This document shows positions 7,648-14,822 of a stretch of 26,884 nt of DNA, piece after piece. Positions within the stretch are counted from its first letter, which is position 1. The number at the start of each line of letters is the position of its first letter. Origin of the DNA: a virus; the IMG/VR virus record IMGVR_UViG_3300044295_000189, positions 1-26,884 of that record. The stretch is one strand, 5' to 3'. The notes under the pieces were generated by a model that did not search any database, was not told the DNA's origin, and worked only from the letters and a program-made list of their open reading frames with translations. Both the position numbers and the translations under genes were made by a program.

Positions 7648-8976
7648 ATGACCATGCGCCGCAAGGATTTGGTCGGCGCCGTCGTCGCGGACAGCGGCCT
7701 CGGCGAACGCCAGATCAAGGTTGTCGTCTCGACGCCGACGCCCGATCGCGTTCGCGATATCGTCGTCCCCGAAGGCGGCGATTTCGGGAACTATCAGCGC
7801 AATCCGATCGTGTTGCGGCAGCATGATCCGTCCAAGCCGGTCGGAACCGCTGTTGTCGAGGTGAAAAGCGGTCGCGTCGAGGCACTGATCACGTTTGCTC
7901 CTGTTGGCGCCAGCGCGGTCGCGGATGAGACCTGCGCGCTCTGCAAATCCGGCGTTTTGTCGACGGTTTCCGCTGGCTTTTCGGTTCTGGACGAAGAGCC
8001 GATCAAGGGCGGTGGCTTTCGGATCAAGAAGTGGGAACTCCTGGAGATTTCGATTGTGACGATCCCTGCGAATCCTGACGCCGTGACCATCGAAAGATCG
8101 GCAAGCCCTTCGTTCAAGGTCGGCGCCTCGCGCGCCTTCGATATTGCCAACTCGGGCGATGCGAGCGCGGAAGCGATCTTGAAGCTTTGTGGATTCGTGG
8201 ATGGACAAAATCCAGACGCGATGACCGCGCGCAAAGGGTTCCTCGTTTACGATGCGTCGAATACGCTGGCAAAGGGTGGGTATTCCATCCCCTTCGCGGC
8301 GGTTGATGGCGACAAGCTCGTGGTGACGCGGGCGAGCATCGCCGGGGCCAGGAAACAACTATCCGGCGCCGAGCTTCCTGACGACGTGAAAGCAAAGGCG
8401 CTCGCGGTTCTCGATGCCTATGAGCAGAAAGCTGGCGCCGTAAAGGCTTCGATCAAGGGCCTTTACGATGTCGGTTGCTTCGCTGGCTTGCTGATGCAGA
8501 TCGGGTGGGCGGCCCAGGATGCGGACGCGGAGCGCGAATGGGAAGGCGATGAGTCGCAAATTCCAGAAATGCTCGCGGGACTAGCGCGCCAAGGCGCCGA
8601 AGTGTTCATGACGTGGACGCAGGAAGAACTGGACGAGTTTCTTGCTCGACTTCCGGGCGCGCCGGATGCCGCAAGTGAAAAATCATTCCAAATGGCTGGA
8701 AAGTCGCTTCCTGTCGAGCGCGTGCGCGCGGGGCGGATGTTTTCCGCCTCGAATGCCAAGGCGTTCCGCGAGCATTGTGGAGCGATCAAGAGCGCTCATG
8801 ATGGCATCGTGAAGATGCTCGACGACGCTGAATCCGCAGATGAAGACGCGGCCGAAGGCGGCGAACCCGACGACGCGAAGAAATCTCAGCCCGACATGGG
8901 CGTGACGAAAGCTGGTGTGCTGACACGGCGCCAGCGGCAAGTGATGGTTGCCCAGCTCGAGGCTGAGGCTGCCTGA
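7648..8976 (+). CDS. HK97-type prohead protease with long C-terminal extension
   Basis: A 442-residue protein. Residues 1-145 match the U35/S78 prohead protease fold: IVLRQHDPSKPVG supplies the catalytic histidine (His59), LSTVSAGFS the serine (Ser108) and WELLEISIVTIPANPDA the conserved acidic region (Glu130/Glu133). This self-activating serine protease removes the capsid delta domain during head maturation. Residues 165-290 form a second domain (KGFLVYDASN, YSIPFAAVDGDKLVVTRASI, LPDDVKAKALAVLDAYEQKA) seen in other phage proteases, and the rest is helical, acidic and ends in a basic segment (LTRRQRQVMVAQL) that could act as scaffold. At twice the HK97 protease length, a fused scaffold is plausible. 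The capsid gene follows directly. Confidence 0.92.
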   Translation: MTMRRKDLVGAVVADSGLGERQIKVVVSTPTPDRVRDIVVPEGGDFGNYQRNPIVLRQHDPSKPVGTAVVEVKSGRVEALITFAPVGASAVADETCALCKSGVLSTVSAGFSVLDEEPIKGGGFRIKKWELLEISIVTIPANPDAVTIERSASPSFKVGASRAFDIANSGDASAEAILKLCGFVDGQNPDAMTARKGFLVYDASNTLAKGGYSIPFAAVDGDKLVVTRASIAGARKQLSGAELPDDVKAKALAVLDAYEQKAGAVKASIKGLYDVGCFAGLLMQIGWAAQDADAEREWEGDESQIPEMLAGLARQGAEVFMTWTQEELDEFLARLPGAPDAASEKSFQMAGKSLPVERVRAGRMFSASNAKAFREHCGAIKSAHDGIVKMLDDAESADEDAAEGGEPDDAKKSQPDMGVTKAGVLTRRQRQVMVAQLEAEAA

Positions 8977-9003
8977 CCGAACTCAAACATCAAAGGCTCA
9001 ATC

Positions 9004-10410
9004 ATGGAAAAGATCGCGAAATTGAAGGGCGAGCTTCAGGCTTTGCTCGTCGAAATGAAGGCGCTGTCGGACAAGGAAGAGTCGGCGTTCACCGCCGATG
9101 ACCAGAAGCGTTTCGATGAAATCAAGGATTCGGTGGCGTCGAAAAAGGCCGCCATCGAGCGCGTGAAGACCGCGCAGGCCGGCCTCGCCGAAACCGCGCA
9201 ACCGGCCATCGAGGAAGGCGTTCGGACGAAGGCGGCGGCGGTCGTCGAGAATGACGCCTATGTCAAGGACAGGTCGCTTCTTTTGGGCGGTCTGACGAAA
9301 TCGCTCGCGATGGTCGGCGGCAACGTCTATGAAGCGCGGGCCTATGCCCGCGAGTCCTACGGCGAAAACCACCCCGTTACGAAGTCGCTCGTCACGTCGT
9401 CCGCTGGCGCCGGCGGCCTTCTGGTCCCGCCCGATGTGATGAACGAAGTGATCCCGCTGCTTCGCGCCGCCGCCGTGGTCCGCTCCGCCGGCCCGCGCAC
9501 GCTGCCGATGCCGCGTGGCACTATGCGGCTTCCGTCGCAGGCTTCGGCGGCGACGGCCTCCTACGGCAAAGAAGGCAACAAAATCGCCGTGTCGCAGCAA
9601 AGCGTGGGCGCCGTCGTCGCCAGCTTCAAGAAGCTCACGGCGTTGGTCCCCGTGTCCAACGACATGATGCGCTATGCTGATCCCGCGATCGATGCCTTCG
9701 TGCGCGACGACATGATCCGCATCATGGCGCTCAAGGAAGACCTCGCTTTCCTCACCAGCGACGGAACGCAGGATTCCCCGCGCGGCTACCTTTCGTTTGC
9801 GAACGGTTGGGTGGGCGCCAATGGCGGAACGATCGGTGTGTGGTCGACTTCGGCGGCCTCGACCTTCGCGGTCAATGCGGCTGATCCCGCGAACAGCACG
9901 GGCGGCAATTTCATCACCTCGACGGAATCCTACACGCTCGCGACAGTGGCGGCGGAACTCGGCGGCGCCGTGAATCGCCTCGACACAGCCAACGTGCCGG
10001 ACAACAAGCGCGTTTGGTTCATGCACCCGCGCTCGTACAACTACCTGTTCAACGTCCAGAACTCGCTCGGCGTCTACGTCTACCGGGATGAACTGATCCG
10101 GGGGACTCTCCTCGGCTATCCCTTCCGCAAGACGACGCAGATCGGCACGAATTATCAGTCCGGTTCCAACACCGACTGTTCGTTCGTGTTCCTGGTCGAA
10201 ATGACCGAGGACATCATCCTCGACTCGATGCAGCTTGAACTCGCCGTTTCGCGCGAGGGCGCCTACATCGACTCAAACGGCGTTCAGCAAAACGCCTTCG
10301 CGAACGACGAAACGCTGATCCGCGCTATCGCCGAGCACGACCATCAGATGCGCCATGACGCCGCTATCGCGGTGATCCAGCGCGTCCGCTGGGCGCCTGC
10401 GATCTCGTAA
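9004..10410 (+). CDS. Major capsid protein, HK97 fold
   Basis: A 468-residue protein with an N-terminal coiled coil (residues 1-65, MEKIAKLKGELQALLVEMKA and following heptads) that corresponds to the cleaved delta domain. The HK97-fold core follows, with SSAGAGGLLVPPDVMNEVIP, FKKLTALVPVSNDMMRYADP, DLAFLTSDGTQDSPRGYLS, VPDNKRVWFMHPRSYNYLF and the final AFANDETLIRAIAEHDHQMR. Hundreds of copies form the icosahedral shell. It lies immediately after the protease that should process it. Codon use is visibly more GC-biased at third positions than in the flanking hypothetical genes, as expected for a highly expressed gene. No lysine-asparagine crosslinking can be asserted from sequence alone. Confidence 0.95.
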   Translation: MEKIAKLKGELQALLVEMKALSDKEESAFTADDQKRFDEIKDSVASKKAAIERVKTAQAGLAETAQPAIEEGVRTKAAAVVENDAYVKDRSLLLGGLTKSLAMVGGNVYEARAYARESYGENHPVTKSLVTSSAGAGGLLVPPDVMNEVIPLLRAAAVVRSAGPRTLPMPRGTMRLPSQASAATASYGKEGNKIAVSQQSVGAVVASFKKLTALVPVSNDMMRYADPAIDAFVRDDMIRIMALKEDLAFLTSDGTQDSPRGYLSFANGWVGANGGTIGVWSTSAASTFAVNAADPANSTGGNFITSTESYTLATVAAELGGAVNRLDTANVPDNKRVWFMHPRSYNYLFNVQNSLGVYVYRDELIRGTLLGYPFRKTTQIGTNYQSGSNTDCSFVFLVEMTEDIILDSMQLELAVSREGAYIDSNGVQQNAFANDETLIRAIAEHDHQMRHDAAIAVIQRVRWAPAIS

Positions 10411-10427
10411 CCGGCGCCGTGACAATG

Positions 10428-10448
10428 GCCGGCGCCTTGCGCGCCGGC
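10428..10448 (+). promoter_or_regulatory. GC-rich RNA hairpin after the capsid gene
   Basis: A perfect eight-base inverted repeat, GCCGGCGC and GCGCCGGC, encloses a five-base loop in the 69-base gap between the capsid gene and the next gene. No T-run follows, so it is not a standard intrinsic terminator. It could stabilise the capsid message or attenuate transcription. Confidence 0.5.
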
Positions 10449-10479
10449 ATCCCCACTCAAGCATCACAGGACATTCATC

Positions 10480-10947
10480 ATGGAAATCGTTCTTGCAAAA
10501 GACGTTGGCTCGCTTGGCGTCCTCAAACGCCTTTCGGCCGCTTCGTCCGCGACCGCTGGCGGAACCGGCGACTCCACCACGACGACTGGCGTCACCATCG
10601 ATCGTTTCGGCTTTTCGAAGGGCGGCCTTCCCGGCTCCTTGTCGGCCGCAATCGCGTGGGAAGCGGTTCTGGCCACGAGCAAAACCCTCTCTTTCGGCTA
10701 TGCCGTTCAGGACAGCGCCGACGCCTCGACGTGGGCGGACTATCAGACCGCGACCTATGCGGTCGTCGCGACGGGTTCGACCGCAGCTTCGTCGCTGGCT
10801 GGTGAATTCGAGGTTTCTGTCAACCTCGGTTCCGCGCGTCGCTATGTTCGCATGAACTACGCTACGGACCTCTCGGCGACGCAGACCGATACGGCGGCGG
10901 CGCGTTCGGTCGGGTTCTTCGCGGGCTTCGATCGTCTGACGCAGTAA
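10480..10947 (+). CDS. Capsid-associated protein of unknown family (possible head decoration protein)
   Basis: A 155-residue protein with MEIVLAKDVGSLGVLKRLSA at the start, a central YAVQDSADASTWADYQ, and FEVSVNLGSARRYVRMNYAT near the end, closing with an aromatic FFAGFDRLTQ. The alternating beta pattern and position right after the major capsid gene suit a head decoration or minor head protein. A strong terminator follows it, which places it in the same high-level transcript segment as the capsid gene. I do not recognise a named family. Confidence 0.7.
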   Translation: MEIVLAKDVGSLGVLKRLSAASSATAGGTGDSTTTTGVTIDRFGFSKGGLPGSLSAAIAWEAVLATSKTLSFGYAVQDSADASTWADYQTATYAVVATGSTAASSLAGEFEVSVNLGSARRYVRMNYATDLSATQTDTAAARSVGFFAGFDRLTQ

Positions 10948-10954
10948 TGGGGGT

Positions 10955-10993
10955 CATGGCGACGGTGATCTGTTCGCCGTCGCCATGGTTTTT
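10955..10993 (+). terminator. Rho-independent terminator
   Basis: An 11-base perfect inverted repeat, CATGGCGACGG (10955-10965) and CCGTCGCCATG (10977-10987), extended by two more pairs (one G-U), is followed by GTTTTT ending at 10993. Stem, loop and U-tract all meet the usual criteria. It sits eight bases after the capsid-associated gene and would reduce transcription into the glycosyltransferase and connector genes. It also contains the ATG at 10985, arguing against that ATG as a start. Confidence 0.8.
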
Positions 10994-10999
10994 GGCTCA

Positions 11000-11737
11000 A
11001 TGATGAAATCTGAAATCGAGGCGCGGCTCGAACGCATTCGCGGGCGATCCGTAATGATTTGCACGCCTGTCGCGCGCAATCCGGTCTGGCAATATACTGC
11101 CTCACTGGCTTCGACGCTGATGCTGCTTCAAGAGTACGGCGTCAAATGCACGTTTCAGTTCGTCGTTGGGTCGTCGGTGATTTGCAAGGCGCGAAACGAA
11201 CTCTGCGCGCATTTCCTGATGTCCGGCTATTCCGATCTGCTTTTCATTGATGATGACATGCAATGGAATGCGGGCGATGTGCTCCGGCTTCTGGCGTCCG
11301 ACAAGCCGTTGATCGGCGGTGTTGGGCGCATGCGGGTGGAGAAACCGAACACTGATCCGGCCGTGTGGTGCTGGCGCCCGCTTGTCAGCGAAAGCAAGAC
11401 GCCAATCCAAGACGACATGGGCGCCGTCGAGGTTTTGGGCTTCGGCGCTGCGTTGATGCTGGTCAACCGGGTTGTATTCTTGAAAATGGCTGAGGCGCAT
11501 CCCGAGTGGAAGCGCGAAGGCGCAAAAGACTGGCCGCAGGGCTTGCGCGATCATTATTTCGAGTTCTTTCGCCAGAATGAAGATGGCGCCGCTGGCGAGG
11601 TCAGCGAGGATTATGTCTTCTGCAATCGCTTCCGCGCATTGGGCGGGCGGATTTTCGTCGATCCGACAATTCGGCTCGGGCATGTCGGAACCTTCAACTT
11701 CTGGGGTTCGATTTCCGAACTCATGCAGGAGGCGTGA
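11000..11737 (+). CDS. Phage glycosyltransferase, GT-A (family 2-like)
   Basis: A 245-residue protein with a Rossmann-like opening (SVMICTPVARNPVWQYTASL), SVICKARNELCAHFLMSG, and the metal and nucleotide-sugar binding triad in DLLFIDDDMQW (residues 84-86). Later motifs are VLGFGAALMLVNRVVF and SEDYVFCNRFRALGGRIFVD followed by IRLGHVG, giving the ED pair and histidine expected of GT-A enzymes. No signal peptide or membrane helix, so it acts in the cytoplasm. Substrate unknown; a virion protein or a host surface precursor are the main options. ATG 11000 or 11003 is preferred to ATG 10985, which lies inside the terminator stem. Its stop overlaps the next gene's ribosome-binding region. Confidence 0.85.
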   Translation: MMKSEIEARLERIRGRSVMICTPVARNPVWQYTASLASTLMLLQEYGVKCTFQFVVGSSVICKARNELCAHFLMSGYSDLLFIDDDMQWNAGDVLRLLASDKPLIGGVGRMRVEKPNTDPAVWCWRPLVSESKTPIQDDMGAVEVLGFGAALMLVNRVVFLKMAEAHPEWKREGAKDWPQGLRDHYFEFFRQNEDGAAGEVSEDYVFCNRFRALGGRIFVDPTIRLGHVGTFNFWGSISELMQEA

Positions 11738-11739
11738 TC

Positions 11740-12042
11740 ATGTATGATCAGATCAAGGCCGCGATCAGCGCGGGGGCGGATGAAAAAGCGGCGCACGATG
11801 GCGTTCCGGCCGCTGGCCCGCTGCAAATCATCGCGGCGGCAAATGATGCCTCTGCGCTGGTTTTGGCCGCGCGTGACGAACTCTTGAACATTTCGCGTGG
11901 CGCGCCTGCGCTTGCGCCGGCTGCTGAGCCCGAAATTGTCGATATCGCGCCGATCGGTGCGCCCGCGCCGGAAACACCCGCCCCGGTTGAACCGGCGATT
12001 TCGGTCGAGACGACGGCCCCGGTTGAAGGGGATAAACAATGA
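11740..12042 (+). CDS. Small protein with Pro/Ala-rich tail
   Basis: A 100-residue protein. The first 50 or so residues are helical (MYDQIKAAISAGADEKAAHD, then LQIIAAANDASALVLAARDE) and the rest is low-complexity proline/alanine/glutamate, with an APxPxxPAPVEP pattern suggesting an extended linker. ATG 11740 has AGGAGG seven bases upstream. The end overlaps the next start by four bases (ATGA). No family recognised; position suggests a minor virion or assembly protein. Confidence 0.65.
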   Translation: MYDQIKAAISAGADEKAAHDGVPAAGPLQIIAAANDASALVLAARDELLNISRGAPALAPAAEPEIVDIAPIGAPAPETPAPVEPAISVETTAPVEGDKQ

Positions 12043-12263
12043 TCGGCGTTCGCTTCACGCGCGATATGCGGCCGTGGCAGGCGGGCGCGACCGCGATCTT
12101 GCCGGATACCCTCGCGCGCAAGATCATCGATGAAGGCGCGGGCGAGGAATACCGTTTCCCGGCGGCGCCGCATGCCGCGCTGGCTTCCCCGCAGGATCAG
12201 GTCGTGGTTGCTGTCGACAAAGGCGGCCGTCGTGGCGGTGGTTACCGGACGAAGGGGGTATAA
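12039..12263 (+). CDS. Small conserved phage protein
   Basis: A 74-residue protein whose first half (MIGVRFTRDMRPWQAGATAI, then LPDTLARKIIDEGAGEEY) matches a pattern I know from short proteins near capsid genes: a beta start, a W-x-A-G-x-T turn and a helix ending in a conserved G. The C-terminus is basic and glycine-rich (KGGRRGGGYRTKG). The four-base ATGA overlap indicates coupling to the gene before it. Function unknown. Confidence 0.7.
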   Translation: MIGVRFTRDMRPWQAGATAILPDTLARKIIDEGAGEEYRFPAAPHAALASPQDQVVVAVDKGGRRGGGYRTKGV

Positions 12264-12266
12264 TCC

Positions 12267-12527
12267 ATGGCTGACCGCTTCTCGAATTTTGGCGCCTCTC
12301 TGGAATCGCCCTATGAAGATGGCGTCGCCGTCACGCCGAGCGATTCCACCGTGCTCGACACGACGCGCGCGCTCTATATCGGCGGCGCTGGCGCCGTGGC
12401 CGTGGTGACGAAGGGGGGAACGACGCTGACGTTCTCCGCCGTTCCGGTCGGAACCGTTTTACGGCTGCGTGTGACGAAGGTCATGGCGACGAACACGACC
12501 GCGACGAACATTTTGGCGCTGTACTGA
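12267..12527 (+). CDS. Spike base protein, RCAP_Rcc01079 family
   Basis: An 86-residue beta-rich protein with the family's recognisable order: MADRFSNFGASLESP, VAVTPSDSTVLDTTRALYIG, GGAGAVAVVTKGG, TLTFSAVPVGTVLRLRVTKV and a final MATNTTATNILALY. In the Rhodobacter capsulatus gene transfer agent, the Rcc01079 protein is the base of the head spikes that bind host capsule. Here it lies between the capsid block and the first connector gene, the comparable place in that gene cluster. By analogy it could be a head-vertex spike subunit; that role in this phage is inferred from family resemblance. Confidence 0.75.
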   Translation: MADRFSNFGASLESPYEDGVAVTPSDSTVLDTTRALYIGGAGAVAVVTKGGTTLTFSAVPVGTVLRLRVTKVMATNTTATNILALY

Positions 12528-12530
12528 CCC

Positions 12531-13208
12531 ATGAGTTCGTCGATTCTCATCGGCCAGTCGGCGCGATCCGCGTCGATCTCTACCGTCACGGCGGCGGCGT
12601 CGTCGCATGACATGACGACGCTTTCCGTGGTGAAGGCGGAGCTTGGGATAACGGACACGAATTCCGACGAGATCCTGAGCCGGTACATTTCCGAAGGTTC
12701 GGCGGCGGTTGAAAATTTCTGCAACCGCGTTCTTGTCGTGGAGACGGTCAAGGATCAATTTTGGCCCCAGCGCGATCCTCAATTTCAGATCGCGATTCAA
12801 GGCGTGGATCAGGTTCAGCTTTCGCGATGGCCGGTGATTTCGGTTTCGTCGGTCGTCGAGGATGGATTGACGCTGACTGTTGACACAGATTTTGTCGTCG
12901 ATGCCGCGAGAGGAAGCCTGATCCGCCTGGACTCGAATGGTTATCCGACGCGGTGGCCGGCCGTGGCGATTTCCGCGACGTTTCAGGCCGGCTATGCAAC
13001 GATTCCCGCCGATGTGTCCGCCGCATTGATCCGCATGGTGTCGCAGCGCTGGTTTGCGAAGGGGCGCGATCCGAGCTTGCGCGGCGAGACGATCCCCGGC
13101 GTTTACAGCGCTCAATATTGGGTTTCAGCGGGGGCGGGCTCAAGTGGGAATTTGACGCCTGATGTGGCTGACTTGCTCGAAAACTATCGGGTTCCGGTCG
13201 TCGCATGA
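12531..13208 (+). CDS. Head-tail connector protein (HK97 gp6 / phiE125 gp8-like)
   Basis: A 225-residue protein whose first 30 residues are a serine-rich leader, followed by the connector fold: LSVVKAELGITDTNSDEILS, YISEGSAAVENFCNRVLV, then a beta section (QVQLSRWPVISVSSVVEDGL, WPAVAISATFQAGYATIPAD) and a final helix (VSAALIRMVSQRWFAKGRDP). This layout of helix pair, beta section with P-V-x-S-V, and V-P-x-x-V-x-x-A-I helix is typical of the gp6-like adaptor ring that docks below the portal. It overlaps the next gene by four bases. Confident in the family, less in which ring it forms. Confidence 0.85.
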   Translation: MSSSILIGQSARSASISTVTAAASSHDMTTLSVVKAELGITDTNSDEILSRYISEGSAAVENFCNRVLVVETVKDQFWPQRDPQFQIAIQGVDQVQLSRWPVISVSSVVEDGLTLTVDTDFVVDAARGSLIRLDSNGYPTRWPAVAISATFQAGYATIPADVSAALIRMVSQRWFAKGRDPSLRGETIPGVYSAQYWVSAGAGSSGNLTPDVADLLENYRVPVVA

Positions 13209-13543
13209 CGCCCGCGCAGATCGTCGCGGCGCATCGGCGGTCGCTGGCGCTCAATCACGAAACTGTGACGGTTCGACGTCTCGGTTCGCCGAACATCGAC
13301 GCGACCGTGTTCGCGAATGTCGTCGGCGGGACGCCATCGGATGTGGTTGGGATGACGCAGCAAAAGTTTCGCACGGCGATCATTTTGACTGACGATCTGG
13401 TGAGCGCGTCTTTTCCCCTTCCGATTCTCGAAAAGGTCGATCGTCTGGTCTGGGACGGGAAGACGCTCGTCATCACGGCCGTTCGACCTCGGCGTGCGGG
13501 TGGGCGGACGGTTGCATACGAAATCGATGTTGCGGGCGCGTGA
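13205..13543 (+). CDS. Head closure / head-tail joining protein
   Basis: A 112-residue beta-rich protein (HETVTVRRLGSP, QKFRTAIILTDDLVSASFPL, WDGKTLVITAVRPRRAGG, VAYEIDVAG) directly after the gp6-like adaptor and joined to it by an ATGA overlap. Size, the repeated beta pattern with the D-x-L-V-W-D-G-K turn, and position fit the stopper or head-tail joining protein that closes the capsid before tail addition. No membrane helix. Family call is by gene order and fold pattern rather than by a diagnostic motif. Confidence 0.75.
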   Translation: MTPAQIVAAHRRSLALNHETVTVRRLGSPNIDATVFANVVGGTPSDVVGMTQQKFRTAIILTDDLVSASFPLPILEKVDRLVWDGKTLVITAVRPRRAGGRTVAYEIDVAGA

Positions 13544-13605
13544 TTGACCTCGGCGTGTTCCTTCTGTTGGCGGGTCTCGCCATGATGTTTCACGGGAAAC
13601 GCTGA
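13540..13605 (+). CDS. Possible 21-residue membrane microprotein
   Basis: The gap between the head-closure gene and the next neck gene is filled exactly by a short frame starting GTG at 13540 (GTGA overlap with the stop before it) and ending TGA at 13603-13605 (TGATG overlap with the next start). The product is 21 residues, one short hydrophobic helix (FLLLAGLAMMF) with Asp near the start and Lys-Arg at the end. There is no clear Shine-Dalgarno site, so expression would depend on coupling. The same two overlap types recur at real gene junctions in this window. A chance frame cannot be excluded. Confidence 0.42.
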   Translation: MIDLGVFLLLAGLAMMFHGKR

Positions 13606-14264
13606 TGGGCGTTCGCGTCCGCGTTGATGTGATCAGCAGGGACATTTTCTTCGCGCCGGGTGGCGGCCTGTCACCGCAAGATCAATCGAAGGCATTGGCG
13701 GAATTCGCCCGCGCGAAGATAGCCGAGGCGGATGCGATCAACGCGAAATCATCCGGGTCGGCTGTCTCCCGCGAGGTTTATGTCGATGGCGTGCGTGGCG
13801 CCGCTCTCGAAACGGTCAAGCCGAATGGCGAGATCGTCGCTGAATATGATCTGGCATCGGATGTCATCGAATGGACGTTCGCGCAGGTCCGGGCCGCGTC
13901 GCCGGTTTTGACCGGGCGTTATCGTCTTTCCCATCGGCTCTATGCCGATGGTGTCGAGGTTGAATCGCCAAAGGAAGCCACAAACGCTTCTGAGATCATC
14001 ATTACATCGGTTGTGCCTTACGCGCGGAAGATCGAGCGCGGGCAATCCCCAAAAGCGCCGGATGGTGTTTATCAGGCGGTCGCCGCCTTGGCTCAACGTC
14101 GTTTCGGCAATATTGCGCGAATCAGGTTCACTTATCGAAGCCCGGTTGGCGGCGGAACTGATCTCGAAAAATGGGCGACGCGGCACAGCGCGAAATCACG
14201 CAGGCCGCACAAGCAACATGACCTTGATACACGCCAGCCGGCCATTGTGATCACGTTGAGATAA
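13605..14264 (+). CDS. Neck / tail-completion protein (HK97 gp10-like)
   Basis: A 219-residue protein with a helical first third (SKALAEFARAKIAEADAINA), the recognisable SPVLTGRYRLSHRLYADG, then SEIIITSVVPYARKIERGQS and a basic C-terminal region (RRFGNIARIRFTYRSPVGGG). The S-P-x-x-T-G-x-Y/L segment followed by a V-x-Y-A-x-x-I-E-x-G loop is typical of HK97 gp10-type proteins that cap the neck or tail end. It follows the head-closure gene and precedes the tail-terminator-like gene, as expected. Confidence 0.78.
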   Translation: MGVRVRVDVISRDIFFAPGGGLSPQDQSKALAEFARAKIAEADAINAKSSGSAVSREVYVDGVRGAALETVKPNGEIVAEYDLASDVIEWTFAQVRAASPVLTGRYRLSHRLYADGVEVESPKEATNASEIIITSVVPYARKIERGQSPKAPDGVYQAVAALAQRRFGNIARIRFTYRSPVGGGTDLEKWATRHSAKSRRPHKQHDLDTRQPAIVITLR

Positions 14265-14268
14265 CGCC

Positions 14269-14721
14269 ATGGCTTCCGCTGTCGTACAGGCCGCGCTTGT
14301 GGCGCGGTTGCAAACGAACTGGACGACGGTCGCAGCGCCCGCGCCGCCGCCGATCTACGCCATGAATTCGATCGGGTCGGTTCCTGCGGACGGGTCCGCC
14401 TTCATGGCGTGGGAATTTCCACTCGCTAGCGAGGCGCAGGCGTCAATCGGCTCGCCCGGCGCGAATGTCTGGCGAGAACAATTTGTGTTTCGTGTCGTTC
14501 TTTGCGTTCCAATCGGGCAGGGCGTCGATCCGGCATCAACGCCTTGGTCAACGTGGCTCGATGCGCTCCGCGCAACGTTTCGTGGCGCGCAATTCGTTTC
14601 CGGCCAACGCCAGATCAACTGCCATGGCGCGTCGATGTCCGCGCAGACCAGCCAATCCGATTTTGGTGCCTACTTCGAAATGAGCTTCGTCGTGGACGGC
14701 TATTCCGATCTCATCGGCTGA
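14269..14721 (+). CDS. Tail terminator-like protein
   Basis: A 150-residue protein starting with a helix (VVQAALVARLQTNWTTV), followed by FMAWEFPLASEAQASIGSPG, an amphipathic beta strand VWREQFVFRVVLCVPIGQG, and a final helix/beta pair (WSTWLDALRATFRGAQF, FEMSFVVDGYSDLIG). The layout of N-terminal helix, beta strands with R-x-x-F-x-F-R-V, mid helix and closing beta strand matches the small terminator proteins (DUF4128/HK97 gp10-lambda gpU type) that stop tail-tube polymerisation. Position just before the tail tube gene agrees. Confidence 0.75.
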   Translation: MASAVVQAALVARLQTNWTTVAAPAPPPIYAMNSIGSVPADGSAFMAWEFPLASEAQASIGSPGANVWREQFVFRVVLCVPIGQGVDPASTPWSTWLDALRATFRGAQFVSGQRQINCHGASMSAQTSQSDFGAYFEMSFVVDGYSDLIG

Positions 14722-14822
14722 CCCGTTCCCGATGCATGCCGAGGGTTCCGCGCTGTGAAGCGCCACGGCCCCGTGGACCATCGCCCGCCGTGAGGCGCGC
14801 GCATCCCTGAAGGATTCCAATC
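14722..14822. other. Intergenic region before the tail tube gene
   Basis: This 101-base gap, one of the longest in the window, holds no coding frame that I can support. It contains a small GC-rich hairpin (CCACGG and CCGTGG, 14763-14776) with a very short loop and no T-run, and GAAGGA eight bases before the tail tube ATG, a good ribosome binding site. I see no convincing promoter. Confidence 0.5.

Noticed and set aside
8998-10026. Long minus-strand open frame (342 codons) opposite the capsid gene
   Set aside because: It is the antisense shadow of a GC-rich, strongly biased gene; the protein is arginine/histidine-rich with no recognisable domain and no neighbours on that strand.
10985-10999. 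ATG 10985 as glycosyltransferase start
   Set aside because: The codon lies inside the terminator stem and adds only five unsupported residues; ATG 11000 or 11003 follows the T-run.
14763-14776. Hairpin CCACGG/CCGTGG as a terminator before the tail tube gene
   Set aside because: The loop is too short for the full stem and no T-run follows; a strong ribosome binding site for the next gene lies close behind.
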